64,000 bases of DNA from assembly GCA_023238725.1 (NCBI GenBank), contig CM041546.1, positions 14,236,483 to 14,300,482 of the forward strand. The letters run 5' to 3'. A model generated the notes under the pieces. It saw nothing but the letters and a program-made list of their open reading frames with translations. It was not told where the DNA came from and made no database searches. Shown piece after piece: positions 36,061 to 46,898 of the stretch. Position 1 is the first letter of the stretch, and each line of letters begins with the position of its first letter. Both the position numbers and the translations under genes were made by a program. This DNA is from Scortum barcoo. Taxonomy: Eukaryota > Chordata > Actinopteri > Centrarchiformes > Terapontidae.

Positions 36061-37089
36061 GGTTTGCACAACACATAAGAATTCATTCCCTGTTTTTACA
36101 TTGTCTGTCTGACATAACAAATGTCCCCCTTTTCTTCAAATAAATCAAGCTTGCCTTTTCCTTTCTCTCCCAGTACCCTTGTGAAAAAACTTGTTTACAG
36201 CTGAGCTCTCCTTGCTTTTCCCTCTTGCTGCCTCTCTGTTTCTCCCCTCCTTCCTCAAATTCCCAAACAAGTCTCAACAGATTGACACTTATCTTTTCCC
36301 TCCTCCTTCTCTGTGTCTTGTCCTCTCAGCCGCTGTTGCTGAACAGCAAACTGAACTCTGATAAATCAAACCAAAGTATGCAGAGTCTGTCCACCACCTC
36401 AGTCCTCTTCCCTCCCCTCTACTGCCGACATGATCGCCTGTGTGGACCCCCCCTGGCAAGAAGAAAGTACATGAGTCTCTCCTCTCTCCTGCCCCACTCT
36501 GCTCTCATGAAACACAGGAAGTACACCTCCTTGGCGTCTCAGCTCTTGGAGCAGCGATTGGTTGATATGGAGTAGCCGGGTGTGTCTGCACAACACACAC
36601 AGCCAGGTAAGGTAAAGGCTGTGATAACACAAGGAAGAGTTGGGGGAGGGGAGACAGAGAGCAAAGCTTAAAAGCACATACTGGTGGAGAGTTCCCTGGG
36701 GCCTATAAAAACTTCCCTACATTCTCCTGAGAGGTAGTAAAGAGAAGGAAAAAAGTGAAACACAAACTGTTTCTCATGATTAAAAAAAGAACACGATTAA
36801 GCAATCACAGAGAAGGAAACCAAGGGTGGAGCAGTTACAAGGGTGATCTCTGAATGATTTGTTTAACAATGACAGCTGCTTTACTGTGTTGATTGAGTGC
36901 TGAAGTGATCTCGGATGATAGGTTTGGAGTACACTCAGTCTCTGTCATTAACATTACCAAATAAAGACAATAAGACCTATCTATAGTCCCTTTCACATTT
37001 CCTTGTTCCCTTGTGTTGTTGCACTGCATCAGCACTAAACTTAACTTTGCCATCATTCATTGAATTTTTTACATTTACACATTTTATCA

Positions 37090-37380
37090 TTTGAGTTGAC
37101 TTAGATGACAAAATTGACACCACTCTCAAGTCTTTATGGTAAATATGAAGCTACAGCCAGCAGCTGGTTAGTTTAGCTAATCATACAGACTTGAAACAGG
37201 AGTAAACAGCTAGGCTGGTTCTTTTCAAAGGTAATAAAATCTCTAAAGCTCATTTTGTTTTCTTGGTAACCTTGTATTTATGCATAGTTGCTATAAGTGA
37301 ACTGGCTGCTAGTTTCATATTTACAGTACAGACCGTGGTATCAATTTTCTAACTCACAGCAAAACAAAAAGAATTGGTTT
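37090..37380. mobile_element. Fragment of an abundant teleost interspersed repeat
   Basis: Blocks such as ATATGAAGCTACAGCCAGCA, GCTGGTTAGTTTAGCTAATC, ACTTGAAACAGGAGTAAACA and CTCTAAAGCTCATTTTG follow the order of a repeat I recognise as widespread in perch-like fish genomes. It is diverged and truncated. Family name not assigned. Confidence 0.65.
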
Positions 37381-38953
37381 TAAATCCCCAAATGTCAAAC
37401 TTTATTTTTTAAATAGTGGATATTTTTAACTCATTGCAGTGTTATCTACGCCATCCTTTGTGATGTCGGAGCCAGCTCACATGATTCAAAATCTAATCTG
37501 TTGAATTTTATTTTAATATGTTGCTAGGAGTTGCAAACATAATGTAATGTAAATACCAACAAAGTGACTAAAATTAACTGTGAAATAAATTATCCACAGT
37601 AGTTAAGTTTCTTCTTCGTCAAAAGTCACAGTACAATAGGCTCTCTCACATGAATGTTTTTTTACTTTTTCCTCATGAACAAAAAAAACTGTGGAAAACT
37701 ACAGTGCCTTTAATCTTATCATTTTAAACAGTTCTTTTTCAAAGTCTGCAAACTAAGTTATGAATAGAACAATGGGGCAATTCTCTAGGCAAACCGATGT
37801 GATCAAACTTAACAAGGTTAAAGGCTGTCTGTATTCAGATTCAAATGATAAGTTGGAAGAATGAGATACACACTACACACAAGCTTTATGTAGCCATGTG
37901 TTGTTGCATACTTGAAAAATGCTGATGCAATCAAAACAGTACACTGGATATACTGGTACTCTACTTTGTCAAGGGGAGTAAAATTGTAAAATTACCTTCA
38001 ACCAGTTCATTTATACAAGAGCAAAATATTCTACACATGTAGTTTTACAGAAAGTCAAACACACAAATTATTTAACAACAGGTCATTCATTCAAAAATGA
38101 ACACAGCAATATACTGCATATCTCTACTGTAGTCCCATCATTAGAATTCTCAAATAGTTAACTGCATATTATCACACAATTTTAATGACAAAATACACTC
38201 AATTGCCACCATTGCTAGGTAATTTGATACACAAAAATAAAAGTAATGCAGTGTAACACAAAATCCCTGCAATAAATCCTGCCACGATGAGGACTATAAG
38301 TTTTTGTTTTGGTTAAGAAGTGCTTTACAGAGACACTGAATCAACTTTATGGTCTTTTAGGAGGATGCAGTTTAGTTTAGTCCGGTTAGAGGGAAATTAA
38401 ATCACAGCTGTGTGAAGTCTTCTTATGGTAATTAAAGAGAGTAAAGATAAAGGACTACAGGTGATTACATGACATGGTTATCATAAATGTAATAAAAATT
38501 AGTGGGAGAGGAAAATCATAAGTCAAAGAAGTTCTTTCTTGGTTTCTTGTCCAGATGGTTCTGATTTAAACCTGAATTCAGTAATGCTTTTTTTAAAAAT
38601 TGACCCTTTATCAATATTGATCTTACTTGGATGGAAATAATCTGCCTAGATCTGGAGATATATCTCCTTAAATTATCATTAAATTGATGTAATAACAGGA
38701 CGATGTTTAAAGAGCTTCTAATTGATACCACACTTACATATGTACAGTAAATTACAGCCCTCACAGGATTTTCAGTTTAAAAGCCTCTTCCTGCATTAGA
38801 AAAGTAAGTTAAAGCAACCAAAGAGCTTATAGAATAATGGACAACTGTCAGGGAGAAGAAAACACTAACAAAAAAAGTATACATATAATACAACAACATA
38901 ATAGAGAGAATTGTATTCCTATAAATATGCAATAAGTACAGCTAAGTAGGTGC

Positions 38954-38989
38954 TCAAAATGCATCCAAATCATTTTGGATGCATTTTGA
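38954..38989. repeat. Perfect 16-bp inverted repeat, 4-base loop
   Basis: TCAAAATGCATCCAAA, then TCAT, then the exact reverse complement. It is intergenic, upstream of M6PR. Confidence 0.9.
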
Positions 38990-39339
38990 TAAAATCATTT
39001 CTGTAGAGGTTAAAAAGCTAACAGTGATGATTGAAGTAGACTGGGGTAAGAAAAAAAAAAGGATCATTAAATCGAAATAAAAACGAAACTGTTTGCTGAA
39101 GACAGAAAGAAACCTGTGGATGCGCCTCCTCTGTCTGACTGCTCTCCGGTCAGCTGATGAGGGAGTGATGGGACTCGGCCGTGTCTCATTGGTGGCGCCT
39201 CATGTGGACGGTCACATGCGCCTGTGTGTGTGTGTGTGTGTTTAGTTTCACTTCCGCACTCCGCTGCTGCATGTAGCGTGTTAGCCTCCTGCATGGCACT
39301 TCACATATTTTTAGGAAAGGCGCGTTTATAATCCAGGAC

Positions 39340-39600
39340 AGAAAAAAAGCGTAAACACTGCGCATTAACTAAACAAAGGAAAGCATCGACCCCTCCCCCT
39401 CACGACTACATGCGGACGTGTTTTATTTTATTTGCACGACAAAGCAGCAGCTTTTATTTCTGACTGAGTCAACCAGGAAGCGTCGTTAGCGCGAAGAAGC
39501 TCCCTCCACAGTCAGCTGTGTGTTTGAGGCTGTTAAAGTGTAACCAGCAAAGACGCTTTCCCTGCCTGTTACTGCAGAAGAAGTCATGAAGGTAGGTGCA
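39340..39600 (+). promoter_or_regulatory. GC-richer promoter and first exon of M6PR
   Basis: This stretch is locally richer in CpG than its surroundings (GGCGCG, GCGTCG, TAGCGCGAAG) and ends at the start codon ATGAAG followed by a donor GTAGGT at 39592. No clear TATA box. The TSS is not determined. Confidence 0.5.
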
Positions 39601-42317
39601 CGATGTGGCCAAAGTTGAGCTGTCAGCCTGGTCTGAAGGCCACCTTCAACTCAGCAGCAAAACTTATCACCTGATGAGGAGATGGACAGACATTTTGCAC
39701 GCGACTCACTGTGAATGTTAACTGAAGACTCAACTTTTAATTAGTCAATCCCTAAACATTATATATACTATACTCCTATATTATAGGTTTTTTCCCAGGA
39801 GTTTGCAGGTTGTTTCCTCTTAGTTGTGTGTTTTCTGTTCAGGAAGCATGCTGAAGTGAGTGAGCAGAACATGTGCAGTACTTCATTTTAAATAATTTCA
39901 CATGGCACTTTGTGGATGTAATCCCTTGTTTTAGTGTGAAATATGTCTACAAAAGACGATCCTGTTTTATAGTCTGATATAGTGTATTTTATAGTTTGTG
40001 GATGAAGTAATCGGACTGGCCAGTCTGTGGTTGTTTAGTGACAACTGATAAATCAGTGTACTTCATCATATTGATGCATTACATGATGCAGTCCGGTTCA
40101 CTTATTTTCATCTTCACTCACAATAGAAGGATTAGAGCTGCAATCAATGATTATTTTCCTTATAGATTTGTTTTGCCATGTATCGTCTCTCTTTGTCAGA
40201 AAAGACAAAAAAGCCCACTGTAATTCCACAGAGCCTTATGTACAAGACAGATAAGGGTAGCATTTTTTTTTTCTTGAGTGATTGAAAAATGATTATGTAT
40301 TATTACTTTTATATAGTAATACTTATAATCTTTTGTCAATAGACTAACACATTAATTAACTCTTCCTTTTAGCTCTTAAAGAGATACCTACCATAATATC
40401 ACCACTACTAAACAAAGTATAGATAGTATGGAAATATCTCCAGTGGACAGTTTATATATTGTTATATTTTCCAACCTGAATCTCAGATAAATTGTGCTTA
40501 ATGATATTCAAGATGAAGCTTGTGGAGGAAATGAAATTACTTTTGTGTGTGTGTGTGTGTGTGATGACAGTTACATAGTTACAGTGGAAGGTCCTTCTTG
40601 GTGTGGACGTTGGCTGTTCAGCTCCTCTTGTGTGGGAGTGGGGTGTACACCAGTGACGACACCAAGGCCTGTGGACTATACTCTGATTCTCAGTCAGAAC
40701 AGAAAGTAATCAAACGACTGGAGCCACTTGCCCATAAGAAGTAAGAAATGACTCAGTTGTGTACCTGCATATTAAGTGTCATCACTATGAAGCTTGACAG
40801 TTTTTGGATTGCCTGTTATCAGAAATCAGAAATCTGCACTAAATATGTAAACCAGTAATTTTCCTTCAGTCGTTTTCAACCCCTCTCTCTCACATATTAT
40901 TAATCATTTGATTTGTCTTCATATTGACAGTTTTTCAGTAGAGACCAAGAATGGAGACGAGAGTTACACATACGTGTTCCAGCTGTGTGGGGATGCAGGC
41001 GGTGTTCCAGGAGCTGGGATTATTCAGGTGGACAACAAGAAAACAGGAAGTAAAGTGACAGTGATTGGCAGGTACAACGCAACACAGGCCATTGGAGGAA
41101 GTAAGTCTCTGTAAAATCTTAGAAAAATATTTGCTTTGATTGATTTGCAGCATGTGATTTTTTTAACCATCTGTGAGTTGGGATCACAGGTCAGAGAACT
41201 GTATAATGTTTTTAGATAAATAAAAGCGTGACAAGCTTGAAGCTTCAGAATTGCTTGCTGTTCAGTTTGAATTAACTCTGAACATGGGATTTACCATTTT
41301 ATGCTTTCCCTCAATTATGTGTCTTCATTGTCTGTTTTTACACTCAATCTATAATCTCTGTCCTGCCTCTCCAGGTGACTGGGTGATGTTGATCTACGGA
41401 AATGGTGAGGCATACGATGCCCACTGCAACAAAGAAATGAGGAAAGCAATTTTCATGATCTCATGCAACAGGGACGCAGGCATGGTAAAAGATTCACACA
41501 GATTAATTTTAGATCATCAGACCTGAGAAGAGAAATGCTAACTTTCCAGGCGTTAGGGCTGTGTTTTGAAACACAGCGGTTCATGATACTATGACACAAG
41601 TTTTCTCAAATGAAATTAATTTTTTGGTTGTATTTTATGGTCTGCACATTGACATATAGTGAATCTCCTGTGTGACATGTAATACTGCATACTGTCTCCT
41701 TTTTTCTTGATGTGTGATGTCTGGTGTTTACCTTTTTGTCTCTTGCCATCTCACTCCCAGGGCAAGCTGGAGGTGGTGCTGGAGGACAGGGAGAGGGCGC
41801 ATGACTGTTTCTACCTGTTTGAGCTGGACACCAGTGCAGTGTGTCCAGTTATTGAGTCCCATCTCAGCACTGGCTCCATAATCCTCATCATGTGCGTGAA
41901 GACAGTCAGCAATGACAGAAAAACACTCAATGCATATAATGTTAGAAATGATCAGTGATCACAAGGTCTCCCTTCTTTTAGTGGGTTCTGTCTTCTGGCT
42001 GTTTACCTCACTGGAGGTTTCCTCTACCAACGACTGATAGTCGGAGCCAAAGGGATGGACCAATTCCCAAATTATGCTTTTTGGCAGGAGGTTGGCAATC
42101 TGACAGCGGTAAGCATGATGCAGTTGGACAATAACATAATTAAAACACGTGACATCTTTTGAAATTCATAATAAACCTTACCCCTCCCTTACAGGATGGG
42201 TGTGACTTTGTGTGCCGGTCACGAAACCGAGAGGAGGCCCCTGCGTATAGGGGAATATCTACAGAACCGTTAGAAGAAGAGCCAGAGGAGAGAGATGACC
42301 ACTTACTACCGATGTGA
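39586..42317 (+). CDS. m6pr: Cation-dependent mannose-6-phosphate receptor
   Basis: Sorts lysosomal enzymes carrying mannose-6-phosphate from the trans-Golgi to endosomes. Exons: 39586-39591, 40571-40740, 40931-41100, 41375-41484, 41761-41891, 41982-42108, 42195-42317; phases agree, 278 aa (human 277). Exon 1 codes only Met-Lys. A signal peptide follows (SFLVWTLAVQLLLCGSG). The lumenal P-type lectin domain has YVFQLCGDAGG, WVMLIYGNGEAYDAHC, MISCNRDAG and DCFYLFELD with conserved cysteines. One transmembrane helix (SIILIIGFCLLAVYL) precedes a tail with GAKGMDQFPNYAFWQ, CDFVCRSRNR and the acidic-cluster dileucine signal EERDDHLLPM, the GGA/AP1 sorting motif. Exon 2 is preceded by a (TG)10 tract. 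M6PR and PHC1 are neighbours in human too. Confidence 0.96.
40132..40230. repeat. Partial family B element in M6PR intron 1
   Basis: Begins TAGAGCTGCAATCAATGATT, like the ends of the copies at 21284 and 23651, and then loses similarity. Probably a truncated copy. Confidence 0.4.
40544..40563 (+). promoter_or_regulatory. (TG)10 tract next to the M6PR exon 2 acceptor
   Basis: Ten TG units end seven bases before exon 2 (40571); the intervening bases are ATGACAG. The tract occupies the place of the usual polypyrimidine tract. (UG)n beside a 3' splice site is a known binding platform for TDP-43 and CELF proteins. Confidence 0.6.
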
Positions 42318-45300
42318 CCTCAATATATCAGAAATGGGACAGTAACTTTCACTGTGTGACACAGTTTACTCTTTCACAGGTTAAATGAAGTTGCTGTTAG
42401 ACACAAGTCTTGTTTTCCTTATATTGGTTTAAGTTAGGACATGTTGACACTTTCTGTGTATCCCAGACTTGTGCCTGAGGCAACAGCTGACTGATCTGCT
42501 TGTCACTTACGAAAGCGTGTTAATCATAGGGCTGACAGACCTGTCTCCTCTCTCTACCCCATGCATTTCATTCAGCTCTCTGATGTCAAACAAATGAGAT
42601 TACAAAGTGACAATAAAGAGTGGCTCTTCTTCCATGGAAATCTGGCACAAAAGGGAGAAGTTAAGAAGTTGGATTTGTACGTGATATAAACCTATTGATG
42701 TGTTGCTCTTCTTTTTCTGCTTAGTTAATGATTGATTGTGGTTTGCAGCAAGATGTTCTTCCTGGGGTCCTCGTACTGCACTGACATTTGCAGGTCACAA
42801 AACACAAAAGTGCTTTTGCTTGTGTAATTTGGCTTTAATCAGTTTGTTTTATTTTGAACGTTACAGAAGTTATATGAAAATGTAAATATTTAATTTTATG
42901 TACTGTGACTGTCCTTACAGCCTTGCTGCTCTAGTTGAGATCACACTGAAAAACACCACAGACTCATGGAATGTGATTTGTAGTTGAGCACTTTCTTTTC
43001 TCCCACTCATAGGGAAATGCTTTACATCCGTGCTACTATAACAGCACTCTAAAATAGCTGCCTGACTTAAATCTGAGCTTGACACATAACTAACCAACTT
43101 GTTCATATACGTTATTTAATGTCAACATTTAAATTGGCGTGCAAAATTTAGTGAGGAAAGGTATCCAACTGAAATTCAAAATTGAAAATCTCAGATCACT
43201 CATTTTTGGTACTGTACAGTGATGGTCATGAGATTTATGTATGAATTCCTTTATCCATAATTTATGATTTCATAAAGTATGGTATACATGTAGTATATGT
43301 ACTTGTATTTTCATAAAATAAATGGTCAACAGTCGCAGGAAAAAGACTATGTTAAATTATCGCAAAAACAAAAATTGTGTGTAAACTCTGATTTGACTGC
43401 CTTAATAAGAAAAGTGATCCAAACACCAGATGCACTTGAAGGTACACACACCAACTTTATAGAATGAAGAGTAGATTGTACTTGTGTTCAGATATTCAGG
43501 GCGTTTTATGCCTGGTGCATCGCTTCTTTAGGAAGACACTGCAACAATGAAAGCATTTAATTTTCTGTACATCTCCTATATCTTATATAGGATCTTATCC
43601 TCCTATATCAATACAGTATGGTTGTGAACATGTTACAGCTCTGAATATTAATAATGATGTTTCTTATATTTTTTTAAATGTCTCTTTCTCAACGCTAAAT
43701 ACTGAAACAGGATTATGACCTTGTTGGCAAAATGATGTTTTAAAGTTGAAGTTGTGAATCAAGTTGCTATATTGTTGTCAGAATGAACACTTCTGTTTGA
43801 TTTGTTTCCATCACGTGTTTATTACATTTTAATTTTCTTTGCTTATACTTCAGCGAAGTACTCCTGGAACCTGGTGAAAATGGTTACACCTGTGGTTGCA
43901 GTGACTTGAACAGTCTCAAGATTAATGAAATAACATGGGTGGTTCAAGGATGATTTCAAGCCACAAACCCTTTTGTGTGTTTTCTGATTGCATCAAAAAT
44001 AAAATATGAAAGAACTGTATGTATGTCCATTGCATGGTGAACTCAGTACACACCCAAGTGCACTTACCTTCAAAGATTCAATGGATGTAAAATGTTTAAA
44101 TAAAAACATTTTATGCACAACACAATTTCTATTGAAAAGATGGAAAGTTAATGTTGAGAACTGTTTTTGATCCCACAGCTCCTCTTTGCTGATGTTTAGC
44201 TGGGAAAAATCAGGTTTACCAGGTTTTTTAATCAGTGGTTCTTCTAAGCCCAAAGGTGAAAAAACACAATTAAACATGAAACCTTATTCAGAGAATAGCT
44301 TGGCTGGGATATAGAAAAGACACGTGGATATGACTAATAGAAATCACAAATTACACTCCATCTCTATAATACAAAACTAGACTAATTCCACACTGATGTG
44401 TCATTTAGTGTACTGAGTCATTATTTTCTCATTTAAACACCAACCATGGGTGTTATGAAGTAATTGAATTTCATTTCTTCAGGAAACTTTGCCTGAGTAG
44501 TGCCCTGTTGCAGACTACCCAAACCTCTAAGACTATATTCAATTTATGCATTTCAGGTCCACGTTTTTCAATAAATGTGTCAACTTTTTGACATCCCTCT
44601 CCACACTGCCTTTTCACTATTCCCTGCTGCCGCCTACTGAGCCCCAGCCTGTGCTGTTCAACCTGTCATAATACCTCCTGAAAACTAAAACAAGAACTAA
44701 AGTTGCTGTCATGACTCGTCACCTTGGAAATGAATGGAAATTTTTAAATGACTTCAATTCCATGGACACCCATTATGGACAGCTGGGTGAGACATTACAT
44801 AGGGGTTTCCCAGTTGCTAGTAAAAACCAAACCAAACCACCACAGTTCTTGGATCATGGAAGGTTTCAACTTAAAAAAGGTGTGCTTTTCCATGGGTATG
44901 ACAAGAAAACGAAACTGAAGAATTAAAAAATTCGGGACAAAAACTGGCGCACATTGAAACACAAACAATTTGGGGAATATTGTGGTATTTTAACAGAAGC
45001 GTCCAACAAGAGATATGCATACACAGAGTTTGTTTAACTTTAATGAGCTATTTAATAAAAATAAATATTTATAAAGATGTTGACATATCCTTGTGACTCA
45101 GACACAAGACAGGTAAACGGATTTGTCTCAACATGAAATTTTGTTAATTTTGAATAATGTTATTTCACTGCCTCCATATCAATTGGAAAGAGCTCTTGTG
45201 TAATTTTAACTTTGCCAGAAAATGAAGTAAACTGATTAAGTAGTGAGATCACAGCAGGTAGGATCCAAAACATATAATAGCAGGCCATCCGCATAGAGCT

Positions 45301-45880
45301 AGATTCATCGACGCTGCAAGGTCCCCTCCCATTAAAACAATTCAGAAAAAAATTAATTTAGTGTTTTACATAAATAATGACCATAGATTTATGCAGAAAA
45401 GATGCAAATTTGTGCATAAAAAATCACCAGAATGACAGAAATGTGTTACAACATGAATTACTTTTCATTCAGTCCATGCTTCATATGTGTCCAATATTGA
45501 AATGAGACCAGCGCCCTTGTTGTCAGATGTTCAATGGTTCATTCGAAAAGCAAAGTACCTGAGAGTATCCCTGATGAGTTAACACCAAATGTAACTCCTG
45601 TAAATTCTTGTACATAATGACTGAAAATGGTACATGGATAACATTGATGTTTTAAACCTGTGGACCACAAACAGTCAGTAGATGTTACTGTGACTGAAAA
45701 ACTGGTCCCAGCAGACAACAACACTTTTAATAGCTTTCATAATATGAGCCTGGTGTTATTTTTGATCCTAGGGTCAAATGATATTTTATCTCCTGCAGTT
45801 TGAAGAGCAAATACAGTAGGTGGCTGTATGCCCCTTTAATTTTGTTTTGCCCTCCGCCAACAAAGAAGAAGAAGAGGAGC
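42318..45880. other. M6PR 3' UTR and intergenic DNA
   Basis: AATAAA signals occur at 42612-42617 and near 43318, either of which could end M6PR transcripts. No further coding exon recognised: open frames at 43993-44277 and 44711-44926 have no family resemblance I can name and no splice context. Confidence 0.55.
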
Positions 45881-46160
45881 AGGAGGAGAGGGGCGGGGCC
45901 TTGTTGGAGGCAAAAAAAAAAAAAAAGCCTGAAAGGGGCTCTCGTTGTTTGCAGACCGAAATTCAAACTTGATTGCATTTAACTGTGAAAAGGAAATAAA
46001 CACCAGGTGGAGGTAAATACACACGGTTAATGTTGTCTTCTTGCTTCGGCGATGGTCAGTCAGCTCTCTGCCTGCAGTAAACAGCGAGCACTGCTAGTTA
46101 GTTAGCATGTCTGTGTTAAACTATCGCTGCAGCTTCTCTACCAACAAGTAAACGACACTG
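45880..46160 (+). promoter_or_regulatory. Promoter and 5' UTR region of PHC1
   Basis: A GGGGCGGGGCC GC box lies near 45890, followed by a GC-richer stretch with candidate donors (CTGCA/GTAAAC near 46074, CAACAA/GTAAAC near 46149). The first coding exon follows at about 46.9 kb, so a non-coding first exon is expected here. No TATA box. Confidence 0.45.
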
Positions 46161-46898
46161 TTTACACCAAACTAAGTGGTTTTTCTTATTTTATGTAATG
46201 TTTCTGCACTCGAGTTTTTTTTCCAGCCTAATCACAAACGTTAATGTTACTTGCTTGTGGTGTGTCAGACTTTTGTTTAGAGGTAGTTAAGCTAACTAGC
46301 AAAGTCCATTGTAGTTAGCCACAGCTGGCTAGCCTCTTTCTCACTTGGTGTTTTGAGCTTTCCTCCATGTTCTCTCGCATTCATCTATCATGTTGACAGC
46401 TGGTCTGCTAATGGAAATACCTCAGTGCCCCTGCCTGCCACGTTTATTCGTGCCACACTGATAACTCCTGCCAGACTCAAATGTAGTTTAAGCTACTCTG
46501 TGTGCAGGGCTGCAGCAAGCTGTGATTTATGGGCCCTGTGAAAGAAAGAAAAAACCCTCTGAACCTCAGCTTTAAAACGATCAGACCACTGGAAAGTTTG
46601 AGGATGTACTCCAGAAGATTTATGCCAGCAGTGTTTGTTTGAGTTTATTATACTGACTTGGCACAGAGATTGGTTGTAATGTACTTAGCTTGTAACTGAG
46701 GGTTTGGCTTTTCAAATGTGCATTTATTTAAGCTGTTTTATTTGTATGTGTGTGTGTATTACAGAGTATTAAGTCGTCCTGCTAAAAAATGTACAGTTAA
46801 GGAGCTTTGCATTCAATAGAAATATGCATTGTTGATGCAACTATAGTTTTGTCACAACTACTTTTTGATGAGTGGCTTCTGTGTTTTGAGCAGAAAAC

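Larger units (their letters stand above)
36601..39300. other. Intergenic region between divergent RhoGEF and M6PR genes
   Basis: No coding exon recognised. AT-rich, with one interspersed repeat fragment (37090-37380), an inverted repeat (38954-38989) and a short (GT)n run near 39222-39241. It should contain upstream regulatory DNA for both head-to-head genes. Confidence 0.6.

Noticed and set aside
36083..36120. Extending the RhoGEF start upstream through the exon ending near 35989
   Set aside because: The frame is open, but the apparent start near 36120 is TTG, not ATG; no in-frame ATG was found, so this part is treated as UTR.
36225..36575. 116-residue plus-strand frame upstream of the RhoGEF
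   Set aside because: No recognisable domain and a pyrimidine-rich composition; it lies opposite the expected 5' region of the RhoGEF.
43993..44277. 94-residue minus-strand frame between M6PR and PHC1
   Set aside because: Partly protein-like text but no family I can name, no splice sites fitting a gene, and heavy stops around it.
44711..44926. 71-residue plus-strand frame
   Set aside because: Plausible composition but isolated, without promoter, splice context or similarity.
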